A stretch of 55,311 nt of DNA, from assembly GCA_051162045.1 (NCBI GenBank), contig JBISDI010000026.1. One strand, 5' to 3'. Of the stretch, positions 45,118 through 54,037 are shown one piece after another. The notes beneath the pieces were generated by a model that was given only the letters and a program-made list of their open reading frames with translations, was not told the DNA's origin and made no database searches. Numbering within the stretch: the stretch's first letter is position 1; each line of letters begins with the position of its first letter. A program made the translations under genes and the position numbers. The DNA is from Anaerozeibacter quisquiliarum (GTDB lineage Bacteria; Bacillota; Clostridia; Christensenellales; Aristaeellaceae).

Positions 45118-45658
45118 TGTAGGACTACAATAGATATTGGACAGTAGGGGAAAAAAGGAGTGCGGGATAGGGACACATAGGATATGATTCGATTGCGACA
45201 ACAATCAGCCGAAAGGAAGTGTCCACTCCCGCATGTACCGTGTAACACAGGATATGCGCTATCGGCAATCCCTGCTGGAATACGTGCAGAAGTACGCAGT
45301 CAGCTGCGCGAGCCGGGAGTACAACAAGAGCCGGTCGTACATCTACTTCCGGAAAGCGCGGCATGGCGGAACGAAGGAATCGCCGGCCGACCGATCCCGG
45401 CGCCCACAGCCGCTGCCCTCAGCATTCGCCACAAGCTGATCCGGCCCTGCACGCCCAGGCACAACGGCAAGGTCGAGCGTAGCCACAGAGAGGACCAAAA
45501 GCGTTTCTACGGCACACACTTCTCCCTCGCCGGCTTTGGTGCGTAGCTCGCGGCTCACCGATCCCGCTCCAACAATCTCCCGATGCGCCCCCTTTCCTGG
45601 CGTCCCACGAATGACTTCCTCGCTGCCTTCTCTGTCCGACATGTTTGACAATCCTACA
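45118..45658 (+). mobile_element. Internally deleted IS481-like element
   Basis: The left end TGTAGGACTACAATAG and the right end, whose complement is TGTAGGATTGTC, form short inverted repeats. Between them an integrase begins (YRVTQDMRYRQSLLEYVQKY; ASREYNKSRSYIYF) and jumps, after a deletion, to the C-terminal part IRHKLIRPCTPRHNGKVERS and HREDQKRFYGTHF. A stop then interrupts the end, which is still readable as LAAHRSRSNNLPMRPLSWRP and NDFLAAFSVRHV. The catalytic core is lost, so it could move only with help from an intact relative. Confidence 0.75.
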
Positions 45659-45687
45659 TGCTTCACATAAAACCATGCCTGCCAGAA

Positions 45688-45716
45688 TTGCCTCTTGGAA
45701 TCCAATGTGCTATACT
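45688..45716 (+). promoter_or_regulatory. Putative promoter of the nucleotidyltransferase gene
   Basis: TTGCCT and TATACT are 17 bases apart, 26 bases before the start at 45742 and just after the IS481-like element end. Confidence 0.55.
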
Positions 45717-45741
45717 GATCGAAAAGGACGGCGGAGGCAAT

Positions 45742-46545
45742 ATGCATCAGGAGATCACGCAAAACTACAACGAGCTCATTGCGGCAGTTGCCGCGATGCC
45801 GGAGGTTTTGTCCATCGGAAAGAGTGGCGGCGCGACCTTGCCGGAAGCAGGAGAGAGCGATATTGATATTTTCGTTTTCTGCGACGTTGTTCCCGACGCC
45901 GAAAAGAGACGCGAAGTGGCGGAATCCCTCGGCGATTGCATAACGGATCTGCACGTTGGCACGTCTCCCAGCAAACACTGGGGTACATGCGATTATGTTT
46001 TCTTCGGCCAGACAGAGGTCTGCCTCATGTACTACAACATCGCCGGGATGGACGCCGAGATTGAATCGGTACTCTCCGGTGCGCGCCTGAACAAGGAGGA
46101 CAACTACTTCTATCCCACGGGCCGCTGTGCGTCGTTTCTCACCGTGCACATTCTGTGTGACAAACAGGGCTATATCGCCGGCATGCAAAAAAGGCTGCAC
46201 GTATACCCCGACTCGCTCGCAACCCGTCTGATCCGCTATCACCTTGACTTGCTTGCCGACTTTGAGGATTTGGAGCGTGCCGTCAACCGGCAGGATGCAC
46301 TGTTCTATCACTTCGCGCTCGATCTTTCGCTCGATCACTTTCTGCAGGCGCTGTATGCGCTGAATAAGTGCTACTTTCCGAGCCGAAAGCGCACACTTTC
46401 GTTCATCGAGACATTTACCCAAAAGCCCGCTCGGTGCGCGGAACGCCTTCTGAATGTTATTGCGCTCGGCGCGCGTGGCGAAACGGTTTTGCAATCGTAT
46501 GAGGAATTTACGTCCCTCTGCCGGGAGCTTTCGGCTCTCTCCTAA
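45742..46545 (+). CDS. Nucleotidyltransferase-fold protein (DUF4037-like)
   Basis: A 267-residue protein of the Pol-beta nucleotidyltransferase superfamily. The active-site pattern GKSGGATLPEAGESDIDIFV has the GG and DxD expected to bind Mg-NTP. The helical C-terminal part (LATRLIRYHLDLLADFEDLE; DALFYHFALDLSLDHFLQAL) resembles DUF4037 and kanamycin-nucleotidyltransferase-type helper domains. The frame is open upstream, but the ATG at 45742 follows GGAGG. It is a single gene with its own promoter. Transfer of a nucleotide to a small molecule or antibiotic is possible but not shown. Confidence 0.75.
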   Translation: MHQEITQNYNELIAAVAAMPEVLSIGKSGGATLPEAGESDIDIFVFCDVVPDAEKRREVAESLGDCITDLHVGTSPSKHWGTCDYVFFGQTEVCLMYYNIAGMDAEIESVLSGARLNKEDNYFYPTGRCASFLTVHILCDKQGYIAGMQKRLHVYPDSLATRLIRYHLDLLADFEDLERAVNRQDALFYHFALDLSLDHFLQALYALNKCYFPSRKRTLSFIETFTQKPARCAERLLNVIALGARGETVLQSYEEFTSLCRELSALS

Positions 46546-46812
46546 GCGCGCCCAGGAAAGACAAGGCTTTTCAAACCTTTATTGGTTGTTTTTATAGCCG
46601 TTTCTCCGGTAAACTGCTCCCGGCGGCGCACGATGGGCGCGCAGCGCAGCGGGTCGGCCTCGATGGCCCGGCAGGCGCGCCCAGACTGCTCGGTGGCGAC
46701 GATCGTCGTGCCGTAGCCCGCAAAGGGGTCGAGGATCATGCCGCTCATGTCGGAGCGCATCTTGAGGCAGCGCCACGGGAGCTCCGCCGGGATGCGCGGC
46801 GAAGGCTTATTT
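46542..46812 (-). pseudogene. DNA methyltransferase (N4/N6 type), C-terminal fragment
   Basis: About 90 residues. PRIPAELPWRCLKM precedes the SAM-binding motif MILDPFAGYGTTIVATEQSG, followed by RACRAIEADPLRCAPIVRRR and EQFTGETA. This is the end of a phage-type site-specific DNA methylase. The catalytic DPPY/NPPY part is missing because the sequence changes at about 46812 into the next gene. Confidence 0.8.
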
Positions 46813-47419
46813 AAGGCTGCTTGGAGCGCCCGCCGAAGGGAGCTTGCCGGTCATCCTCCAGACGCGAATCCAGAGCGGGCGCGGGTTTTCCATCGGCGAA
46901 CAGCTTCACCGAATGCACCGTCGCGGCTCCACGAATGCCCGCTCCCCACTCGTCGATCTTTGTGAAGGGAATGATGGGCACCGTCAGCTTTTCCCGGTAG
47001 GCCGGGTCAATGAAGTACATGTACCGGAGTTGGAGACCGGGGATCGGTTTGGCACTCACATGGTTGAGGTACTTCTTGAAATTGCAGGCGCCGCCCGTCA
47101 CGTCGAAGAACGTCAGCCCGTTCAGTTCCCGGCGCGGCGTGGTGGGGTTCGAGGCCAGCGCCATCTTGCGGATGCGCGTGCCATCCGGCAGCTCGGCGAG
47201 GTTCGGGTTTACCTTGATCATGGAAATGGCGCGGCTCTCGCTGTTGCGGGGGAGCACGGCGTCAAAGGCCATGCGATGCAGTTCCGGGAATTCGTTCCAA
47301 CCGGTGCCCTCCACAAGGCCGATGGTCTTGCTTTTGTCCAGCGACGGGCCGTAGCTCATGGCGCCATGGATCTGGCCGTCCAGAAAAACGCTGAAATGGA
47401 GCTTGCTGTTGTCGGCCAA
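46811..47419 (-). CDS. Mom-like phage DNA-modification protein, internally deleted
   Basis: A 202-residue protein resembling Mom-family adenine-modification proteins of Gram-positive phages. Conserved-looking blocks are HGAMSYGPSLDKSKTIGLVE, LHRMAFDAVLPRNSESRAIS and, at the end, PGLQLRYMYFIDPAYREKLT followed by PIIPFTKIDEWGAGI. The middle part expected between them (an IKWVVSFADG-type block) is absent: ISMIKVNPNLAELPDGTRIR joins directly. The start at 47419 has no clear ribosome site and the frame continues upstream, so the 5' end is probably also cut. It adjoins a DNA methylase fragment, as in phage modification modules. Confidence 0.5.
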   Translation of the reverse strand: MADNSKLHFSVFLDGQIHGAMSYGPSLDKSKTIGLVEGTGWNEFPELHRMAFDAVLPRNSESRAISMIKVNPNLAELPDGTRIRKMALASNPTTPRRELNGLTFFDVTGGACNFKKYLNHVSAKPIPGLQLRYMYFIDPAYREKLTVPIIPFTKIDEWGAGIRGAATVHSVKLFADGKPAPALDSRLEDDRQAPFGGRSKQP

Positions 47420-47514
47420 TTTTCCGGAGTGAGATTTCCCATTTCCATGATTCGTTCGTTGTTGGGGCCATGCTTTGAAGCGCTCCCGGTTTCTTATCTT
47501 AAGACTTCTTCAGA

Positions 47515-48087
47515 TTGCCAAATCCTAACGATCTGGTGGGCGATCCGTATACCGGGCTTGCGTTCATTGTTCCGGAAGCATGGAACAAAATGACGGACCC
47601 GACCGCGGCGGAGATATGGATCAACAACGGCGTTTGCGCCGGCGTGGACTATATCCCGGAGGAGTATATCCGCAAGGTCGATCAGGTAGCCGACACCGCC
47701 ACTGACGCCGAATGGGACGCCCTGCTCGACGAGATATCGCAGAACTCCGGTAAAGTGCTGCGGATTTATCGGGTGAATAAGGGGATCGAGATCAGCCTGG
47801 AGATTGAAAAGGAAATCAAGGACGCATTCGAGCACATCCAGCCCATGGGAATGATCGGCGAGGATCAGAATTACATCGCATACAACAACCGCTTCGACGA
47901 GGCGAAGTTGAGCGAAAACGACAAGGCAAACTTGGCAAAGCTGGTTCAGGGCGTCGAGGCGATTCAGGACGGGCTGATGCTGTTCCCGGCTCAGCCGTAT
48001 ACGGAGCCCCTCGATCTGAAGACGAACTTGGGCAAACGAGCCTATCGTAACTTTTATTCATTTACGCTTTGCGCGGTGTTGCCCTAA
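47515..48087 (+). CDS. Unrecognised protein, probably 5'-truncated
   Basis: A frame of about 190 codons with clear coding character. It includes DPYTGLAFIVPEAWNKMTDP, NGVCAGVDYIPEEYIRKVDQ, and later EHIQPMGMIGEDQNYIAYNN and AIQDGLMLFPAQPY. It begins at a TTG with no ribosome site directly at the junction with the Mom-like gene, so its start is probably lost. The last 15 residues may be read-through into unrelated sequence. I do not recognise a family. Confidence 0.45.
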   Translation: MPNPNDLVGDPYTGLAFIVPEAWNKMTDPTAAEIWINNGVCAGVDYIPEEYIRKVDQVADTATDAEWDALLDEISQNSGKVLRIYRVNKGIEISLEIEKEIKDAFEHIQPMGMIGEDQNYIAYNNRFDEAKLSENDKANLAKLVQGVEAIQDGLMLFPAQPYTEPLDLKTNLGKRAYRNFYSFTLCAVLP

Positions 48088-48185
48088 GTTTGCGCGCAAG
48101 TCTGCGTCGCGCAATCGTTACGATCGTGCCGTCGTAAAATTACGCAACCTATGGTACAATACGGGGAGCATAGAGAAGGAGAGCA

Positions 48186-48980
48186 ATGCGCATGGCGAGT
48201 ATTACATGCATTGGGCTGGAGGGCGTGGCGTGCGCGCGCGACCTGGGCGGGCTGCCGGCGGCGGACGGGCGGACGGTTCGGCCTGGGCGGCTGATCCGCA
48301 GCGGGCAGCTTTGCGGCCTGACGGAGCGTGACAGGCGGCAATTGGTCGAGGTTCATGGGCTTCGGCAGGTGATTGACCTGCGCACCGAGGCCGAGCGCAC
48401 GGCCTGGCCCGAGCCCGAGTGGCCGGGCGTACACATGGTATCAAGCCCGATGAAGGGCGACGCTTCGGCCGATCTTGCGCTGGAGGGGGAGGGTGCGGTC
48501 GAACGGCTGCTCGCGCGGCTGGACGGGGGTCCGATCGAGGCGCTGCTGGACGACGCCTACGCGCGGCTGGCGCTCGACCCGGCGGACCAGGCGGGCTTTG
48601 CGCGCTTTTTCGGGCTGCTGCTCGAACAGCGCGAGGGCGCGACGCTGTGGCACGGCGCATTGGGGAAGGACCGCACGGGCGCGGCCGCGGCGCTGCTGCT
48701 GACGGCGCTGGGGGTTCCGCGCGAGCGGGTGATCGACGACTACCTGGCCGCGGGCGAGGGCGCCGTCGGGGCGCCGGACGCGTCGGCGCGCCGGTCGTCG
48801 GACGCCCCCGAGCGACTGCGGGAGGCGTTGCGCGAGGCCTACGGCGTGCGCCCGCGCAACATCGAGGCGTTCCTGAGCGCCGCCGAGTCGCGGTTCGGCT
48901 CCATGTCCGCCTATCTGAACGAGGCGCTGGGGCTCGACAACAGCCGGGTGCAGGCGCTGCGCTCGCTGTACCTGATGTAG
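48186..48980 (+). CDS. Tyrosine-phosphatase-like protein (Y_phosphatase3) lacking the catalytic Cys
   Basis: A 264-residue protein of the bacterial dual-specificity/Tyr phosphatase family. The N-terminus has CARDLGGLPAADGRTVRPGR and LIRSGQLCGLTERDRRQL, both typical. The P-loop should read HCxxGKDRTG but reads WHGALGKDRTGAAAALLLTA. The nucleophilic Cys is Gly (codon GGC, one base from TGC), and the Arg of DRTG remains. The C-terminal helices are intact (NIEAFLSAAESRFGSMSAYL). It is probably catalytically dead and may act as a phospho-ligand binder. The ATG at 48186 follows AAGGAGA, and a terminator ends the gene. Confidence 0.85.
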   Translation: MRMASITCIGLEGVACARDLGGLPAADGRTVRPGRLIRSGQLCGLTERDRRQLVEVHGLRQVIDLRTEAERTAWPEPEWPGVHMVSSPMKGDASADLALEGEGAVERLLARLDGGPIEALLDDAYARLALDPADQAGFARFFGLLLEQREGATLWHGALGKDRTGAAAALLLTALGVPRERVIDDYLAAGEGAVGAPDASARRSSDAPERLREALREAYGVRPRNIEAFLSAAESRFGSMSAYLNEALGLDNSRVQALRSLYLM

Positions 48981-49006
48981 CACAAGCACATGACCCCGAT
49001 TGGTCA

Positions 49007-49029
49007 GCCGCCCGCAGGCGGCGTTTTTT
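49007..49029 (+). terminator. Terminator after the phosphatase-like gene
   Basis: GCCGCC pairs with GGCGGC around CGCA and is followed by GTTTTTT. It is a textbook intrinsic terminator, 26 bases after the stop. Confidence 0.85.
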
Positions 49030-49160
49030 ATGCGCGCAAACAAAACGGAGGGGTTGATCTTCCCGGAACAACCGGCCGAACAATCCGCGCGCCCGATGGG
49101 CGCGTTCATGATTTCGAGCGGTATCGGCAGCGCGGCATGCGCATACAGAAAAGGCATACG

Positions 49161-49194
49161 AAAAAGAGAGGGGAGAGGGTGATTCGCCCTCTCC
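49161..49194 (-). terminator. Terminator of the sugar ABC operon
   Basis: On the minus strand GGAGAGGG pairs with CCCTCTCC across a 7-base loop, and TCTCTTTTTCG follows. It lies 16 bases beyond the last permease stop. Confidence 0.75.
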
Positions 49195-49209
49195 TCCCGC
49201 CCGGTTTCT

Positions 49210-50196
49210 TTACGCGCGCGTCCCGCGCGCCGTGAAGTAATCCCATACCATGACCAGCACCAGTACGCCGCCCCAGATCAGCGGGATCAGGAAGGGGTTG
49301 ACCTCGCGGAAACGATTCAGGCCCGAGGTCAGCAGTTGCAAAAACACGATCGCCAGCACCACGCCCGACAGCTTGCCCTTGCCGCCGTTCGGACTCACAC
49401 CGCCCAGCACCACGATCAGTACGCATTGCAGCGTGTACACCGCGCCGTAGTCGGCGCGCGCCGAGGTGTAGTTTGCCAGCATCACCAGCCCGCCGAGCGC
49501 CGCGCACACGCCCGACAGCAGGTAGGTTTCCACCAGCAGCCGGTCGTTGTTAAGGCCCGAGAACTTTGCCGCGCGCGCGCTCGTACCCAGCAGGTAGATG
49601 CGCGGGCCGTAGGTCGTGCGCGCGAGCAGCCAGCCCACGAACAGCGCCATCGCGATGAAGATCGCCGACTGCACCGGCAGCCAGCCGATCTTGCCGGCCA
49701 CCACCTCCGCGTACAGCGCGGGCAGCTTGGAGACCGCCTTGCCCTCGGTCAGCACGATCCCGATCCCGGTGAACAGCTGCGATGTGCCGAGCGTCGCCAG
49801 GATCGGCGGGATGCCCACGCGGCTGACCAGGATTCCGTTGAACGCGCCGCACAGCGCGCCCAGGCCCATGCCCAGCGCAAACACCAGCGCGATCGACGCG
49901 GGCGCAATCGCGCCGTCCGGCGCCGCCATCCGCTTGAGCAGGATGCCCATCGAGATCGATGTGAAGTTGGCGACGCCCACCACCGACAGGTCGATGCCGC
50001 CCGTGACCATGCACAGCATCACGCCCAGCGCCATCAACCCGAACTCCGGGAATTGGGACAGCATCGTCTGCAGCGATACCGAGGTGAAAAACTTGCCGAA
50101 CTTGGTCACCGCCATGAATATGAGCCAGGCGAGCATCAGCAGCGTAAGTCGGCTGATGTGCACGTCGCGACCGTACAGTTTCTTGAACGCCTTCAT
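49210..50196 (-). CDS. Sugar ABC transporter permease, RbsC-like, second subunit
   Basis: A 328-residue membrane subunit of the BPD_transp_2 family. It shows GVMLCMVTGGIDLSVVGVAN, the family's GGIDLS motif, in the early helices, ILVSRVGIPPILATLGTSQL in the middle and VLIVVLGGVSPNGGKGKLSG towards the end. The ATG at 50196 is preceded by GGAGG and overlaps the stop of the other permease (ATGA). It is the last gene of the operon. Confidence 0.9.
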   Translation of the reverse strand: MKAFKKLYGRDVHISRLTLLMLAWLIFMAVTKFGKFFTSVSLQTMLSQFPEFGLMALGVMLCMVTGGIDLSVVGVANFTSISMGILLKRMAAPDGAIAPASIALVFALGMGLGALCGAFNGILVSRVGIPPILATLGTSQLFTGIGIVLTEGKAVSKLPALYAEVVAGKIGWLPVQSAIFIAMALFVGWLLARTTYGPRIYLLGTSARAAKFSGLNNDRLLVETYLLSGVCAALGGLVMLANYTSARADYGAVYTLQCVLIVVLGGVSPNGGKGKLSGVVLAIVFLQLLTSGLNRFREVNPFLIPLIWGGVLVLVMVWDYFTARGTRA

Positions 50197-51218
50197 CGTG
50201 CCGCCTCCTTCACCGCGTTCTTGCCCGTGGACCGCGCCGCCGCGCGCGCCACCTGCCAGGCACTCACGCCTGTGCCGATGATGATCAGCACGCCCAGCGA
50301 GAAGTCCTGCCAGAACGTCGGGATGCCCAGCAGGATCATCGAGTTCTGTACGATCACGATCAGCGCCGTGCCCAGCATGCAGCCGGTCAGCGAGCCCGCG
50401 CCGCCGGTGATCGCCGTGCCGCCCAGCACCACGCCCGCGATCACCATCATCTCCATGCCCAGCATATTCGTCGGGTGGCACTGCGTCATCATGCACACGC
50501 GGATCAGCCCGGCCAGGCTGGACAGCATGCCGACCGCTACGTACAGCAGGAACTTGATCTTGCGGACCGGGAAGCCGGCCCGGTGCGCGCTGACCTCATT
50601 GCCGCCGATCGCGAACAGCCCGCGCCCATAGATCGTGTGCCTGAGCACGAACCAGGTGAGCAAAAGCGCGGTCAGCAGGATCAGCATGGCTGTCGGCATG
50701 CGCGAGGACAGCCCCGATTGCGCGTTCTGCGCGACGAACAGCGCCGATTTGCCAAACTCCGACATGCCCGACGGGATCACCGCCAGCTGTTTCGCGCCCA
50801 GCGCGCCCATCATCAGGCCCCGGAAGATCGACGAGGTGCCCAGCGTCACGATCATCGCGTTCAGGTTGAACACCGCGATCAGCAGCCCGTTCACCGCGCC
50901 GAGTACCGCCCCAAACAGGAGCACCATGACGATCGGCAGCCATATCCCGCCCTGGTAATTGGCACCGAGCAGCAACGACGTGGTGGCGTAGATCGACAGC
51001 GACGCCAGCGCCGGGAACGACACGTCGATGCCGCCCGATATCAGCACCAGGAACGCGCCGATCGCGAACAGGCCGGGCACGATCAGCGCGCTCGACAGGT
51101 CCACCAGGTTGTTCGAGGTAAAGAACTGGCGCGAGCGCAGGTCGATCGCAAGCGCCAAAAGCAGCACGACGAGGGAAATGTATGTCTCGTTGCGCCGGAG
51201 CAGTTTCTTGATGGACAT
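50193..51218 (-). CDS. Sugar ABC transporter permease, RbsC-like, first subunit
   Basis: A 341-residue membrane subunit of the RbsC type. FLVLISGGIDVSFPALASLS carries the GGID motif, VFNLNAMIVTLGTSSIFRGL the central TLGTSS block, and GVVLGGTAITGGAGSLTGCM the late glycine-rich loop. About nine to ten helices are expected. It follows the ATPase gene by 16 bases and overlaps its partner permease. Two distinct permeases suggest a heterodimeric channel, as in autoinducer-2 or rhamnose importers. Confidence 0.9.
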   Translation of the reverse strand: MSIKKLLRRNETYISLVVLLLALAIDLRSRQFFTSNNLVDLSSALIVPGLFAIGAFLVLISGGIDVSFPALASLSIYATTSLLLGANYQGGIWLPIVMVLLFGAVLGAVNGLLIAVFNLNAMIVTLGTSSIFRGLMMGALGAKQLAVIPSGMSEFGKSALFVAQNAQSGLSSRMPTAMLILLTALLLTWFVLRHTIYGRGLFAIGGNEVSAHRAGFPVRKIKFLLYVAVGMLSSLAGLIRVCMMTQCHPTNMLGMEMMVIAGVVLGGTAITGGAGSLTGCMLGTALIVIVQNSMILLGIPTFWQDFSLGVLIIIGTGVSAWQVARAAARSTGKNAVKEAAR

Positions 51219-51234
51219 GGCAGTTCCCTCCTCC

Positions 51235-52734
51235 TTACATCATCAGTTGCGACAGCGCCCGCTCGTCGCTTTCGCGCGGGTCGAGCTCCGCCACCACGCG
51301 GCCCGCCTTCATCACCAGCACACGCGAGCAGTTCTTGAGCACCTCCGGCAGGTCGTCGGAGATGATGACCACCGCCATGCCCTCGGTCGCCAAGGCGCGC
51401 AGGATCTGGTGGATGTCGTGCTTCGAGCCGATGTCCACGCCCATGGTCGGGCCGTTGAGCACCAGCACGTCGGGCGCGCACGCCAGCCACTTGGCCAGCA
51501 CCACCCGCTGCTGGTTGCCGCCCGACAGCGACAGACAGGCGTTGTTCGGATCGGGCGTTTTGATCGACAGCTGCTTTACCCACTTATCGATCTCTCTCTT
51601 TCGCGCACGCCGGTTTACGACCGACAGCCGCCCGGACAGCGCCTTGAGCTTTGACACCACGATGTTCTCGCCGATCGAGCGCGGCAGGAACAGACCCTCG
51701 CTCAGCCGGTCCTCGGGCACGTACCCGATCTTGGCCTCGATGGCATCCGCGGGCTTTTTAAGGCGAATGGGCCTGCCGTGCATCTTGAGATCGCCGCTGT
51801 CTACGGGTCGCGCGCCGAACAGCGCCAGCGCAAGCTCCGTGCGGCCGCTGTCGAGCAGGCCGGTGATGCCCAGGATCTCGCCCTTGTTCAGATGAAACGA
51901 CACGTCTGCGAAGTGGCCGCGCATCGTGAGCGCGCGCGCCTCGAGCACCGGCGCGTCCGACAGAAAACCGGGCACGAACGGCGTATCCTCGAACTCGCGG
52001 CCGGTCATGTAGTAAGTAAACTTCTTCTCGTCGAGCTCCTTCGTCGAGCCGCTGACTACGGTTTCGCCGCTGCGGAAGATCGTGAAGCGCTCCGAGATTT
52101 CGAACACCTCGTCCAGCTTGTGGCTGACGAACAGGATCGCGATGCCCTGCGCCTTCAGGCTCAGGATGATGTCAAACAGCGAACGAACCTCCTTCTTGGT
52201 CAGCGCCGTGGTGGGCTCGTCCATGATAATCAGCTTCGCGCCGAACATCAGCGCGCGGCTGATCGCGACCAGCTGCTTCTCGGCGACCGACAAATCGCCC
52301 AGCCGCGCGTCCAAGTCGACCGTGAAGTTGATCTTTGCCACCGCTTCCTCGGCAATCTTGCGCAGGCGCTTCCAGCTGACCAGCTTCCGGCCCGCGGCGA
52401 GCTCGGTGTTGAACGCCAGATTTTCCATGACGGTGAGGTTGGGGAAGATCGAAAAGTCCTGGTAGATCACCTGGATTCCCAGGTTGATCGCGTCGATCGG
52501 CGTGATGCGGGTGTACGACTGGCCGCCGAACTCGATGTGCCCGGCGTCCGGCGTGTACACGCCCGATATGATCTTGATGAGCGTCGATTTGCCGCAGCCG
52601 TTCTCGCCGGCCAGGCAATGGATTTCGCCGGGCGCGATCTCGAGGTTCACGCCCTTGAGCGCGTGTACGCCCGCGAAGGATTTTTGAATAGCCACCGCCT
52701 TGAGCAGGCTGCTTGTTTGGGGGGAGTTTTCCAC
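51235..52734 (-). CDS. Sugar ABC transporter ATPase, RbsA/MglA-like (double domain)
   Basis: A 499-residue tandem ATPase. Domain 1 has Walker A GENGCGKSTL, signature LSVAEKQLVAISRAL and Walker B LIIMDEPTTALTKKE. Domain 2 has the degenerate GLLDSGRTELAL in place of Walker A, plus LSGGNQQRVVLAKWL and LVLNGPTMGVDIGSK, where Asn-Gly replaces the usual Asp-Glu. Loss of ATPase residues in domain 2 is common in this family. The start is a GTG with AGGAG upstream. It is preceded by a 300-base structured gap after the binding-protein gene. Confidence 0.92.
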   Translation of the reverse strand: MENSPQTSSLLKAVAIQKSFAGVHALKGVNLEIAPGEIHCLAGENGCGKSTLIKIISGVYTPDAGHIEFGGQSYTRITPIDAINLGIQVIYQDFSIFPNLTVMENLAFNTELAAGRKLVSWKRLRKIAEEAVAKINFTVDLDARLGDLSVAEKQLVAISRALMFGAKLIIMDEPTTALTKKEVRSLFDIILSLKAQGIAILFVSHKLDEVFEISERFTIFRSGETVVSGSTKELDEKKFTYYMTGREFEDTPFVPGFLSDAPVLEARALTMRGHFADVSFHLNKGEILGITGLLDSGRTELALALFGARPVDSGDLKMHGRPIRLKKPADAIEAKIGYVPEDRLSEGLFLPRSIGENIVVSKLKALSGRLSVVNRRARKREIDKWVKQLSIKTPDPNNACLSLSGGNQQRVVLAKWLACAPDVLVLNGPTMGVDIGSKHDIHQILRALATEGMAVVIISDDLPEVLKNCSRVLVMKAGRVVAELDPRESDERALSQLMM

Positions 52735-52775
52735 GATTGACCGTCTCCTAACTGTGCCCGATGTGCGCCATTCCC

Positions 52776-53019
52776 CGTAGGGGCGGCCCGAGTTGTCACC
52801 CCTACGATTGGGGTCGGGGCTGCAGTGCCCTATCTGGCGCTGCAGCCCCTCTAATGTTCACACGGAAATCGAAACCAAGGTAGACGCCGATCTATTCTGG
52901 CGATGGCCGGCGGGTGCTTTTCCGCCCGCCCGTCCCTTAAAAACGCTTGACGCAGCGCGGCTGCGCCCGCGCATTTCGCAGGAACAATCGGACGAAAAAT
53001 CCCCTCGCCAGCCATCGCC
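52776..53019 (-). promoter_or_regulatory. Cluster of RNA hairpins between the binding-protein and ATPase genes
   Basis: Three structures lie in the 304-base gap. GGCGATGGCCGGCG (52899-52912) and CGCCAGCCATCGCC (53006-53019) form a 14-base inverted repeat with one mismatch directly after the binding-protein stop. GGGGCTGCAG/CTGCAGCCCC (52816-52849) and CGTAGGGG/CCCCTACG (52776-52806) follow. No T-run accompanies them. Protection of the upstream message or partial termination is likely. No gene is seen in the gap. Confidence 0.65.
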
Positions 53020-53038
53020 CGAGTGAATCATCGCCTAC

Positions 53039-54037
53039 CTAGAACCCGAACGAATCCACGTTTTCGGCGTTGATTACGATCCAGCCCTGGCCCTCGAGCA
53101 CCTTGTCGCTGCCGGCCTTGAACTGCAACTGGGTGTAGCCGTCCACGGCCAGATCGAGCGGCGCGGTCACTTCTTCGCCCTTGAGCAGCTTGACCGCCAG
53201 CGAGCACATCGCCTTGCCGGCCAGCGCGGGATCCCACAGCGTCAGGTACTGCACGGCGCCGCTCTTGAGCAGCTCGGCGTTGTCGCCCGGCATGCCGGTG
53301 CCGGCGGTGAACACCTTGCCGGACAGGCCCAGTTCCTCGATCGCGCGGGCGACGCCGGGCGCGTCAAAGGACGAGGTGCCCATGATGCCCTTGAGGTCGG
53401 GATACTTCTTGAACATTTCCTTGGCCTTGTTGTAGGCCACGTCGCCGTTGTCCTCGGACTCCACGCGCGGCTCGGCCTCGAGCAGCTGCATCTTGGGGTA
53501 GGCTTCCTTCTGGCGCTTCACGCCGCCGTCCGCCCACTCGTTGTGGGAGGCGTTGGTCACGTGCGCCACCATCGTGGTGTACAGGCCCTCTTCGCCCATC
53601 GCGGCGGCCAGGTTGTCCATGATGAACCCGCCGTACATCTCGTTGTTGAACGCCTCGATGTCGTAATCGACATTCTCAAGCGACGCGCCCTCGTGGGCGA
53701 TCACGATGATGCCGGCGTCGCGCGCCTGCTTGAGCACGGGCTCGAGCGAGGCCGGATCGACGGGCACCACGCAAATCGCGCTCACGCCCTCGGCGACCAG
53801 GTCCTGAATCAGCTGATACTGCAGCGTCGCGTCGATCTGCGGCGTGCCGCGCTGGTAGACGTTCAGGCCGGTCTCCTTGGCGTACTCCTCGACGCCTACG
53901 TTCATGCGCACGAACCAGGGGTTCGAGGCATCCTTGGGCACGACGACGATCTCGAAATCCTTCTCAGCGGCGAACGCGACCGAACCGAGCGACAGCGCCA
54001 TGACCAGCACCAGAACCATAGACAGCAGTTTCTTCAT
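53039..54037 (-). CDS. Sugar ABC transporter substrate-binding protein (periplasmic-binding type I)
   Basis: A 332-residue exported binding protein of the ribose/rhamnose/autoinducer-2 group. The ATG at 54037 follows GGAGG and opens a signal peptide ending LGSVAFAAEKD, with no lipobox Cys. Family blocks are VVVPKDASNPWFVRMNVGVE, QYQLIQDLVAEGVSAICVVP, DAGIIVIAHEGAS, KGIMGTSSFDAPGVARAIEE and VFTAGTGMPGDNAELL. The layout resembles RhaS or LsrB-type proteins, but the ligand cannot be fixed from sequence. It is the first gene of the operon, with a long leader from the promoter at 54173. Confidence 0.9.
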   Translation of the reverse strand: MKKLLSMVLVLVMALSLGSVAFAAEKDFEIVVVPKDASNPWFVRMNVGVEEYAKETGLNVYQRGTPQIDATLQYQLIQDLVAEGVSAICVVPVDPASLEPVLKQARDAGIIVIAHEGASLENVDYDIEAFNNEMYGGFIMDNLAAAMGEEGLYTTMVAHVTNASHNEWADGGVKRQKEAYPKMQLLEAEPRVESEDNGDVAYNKAKEMFKKYPDLKGIMGTSSFDAPGVARAIEELGLSGKVFTAGTGMPGDNAELLKSGAVQYLTLWDPALAGKAMCSLAVKLLKGEEVTAPLDLAVDGYTQLQFKAGSDKVLEGQGWIVINAENVDSFGF

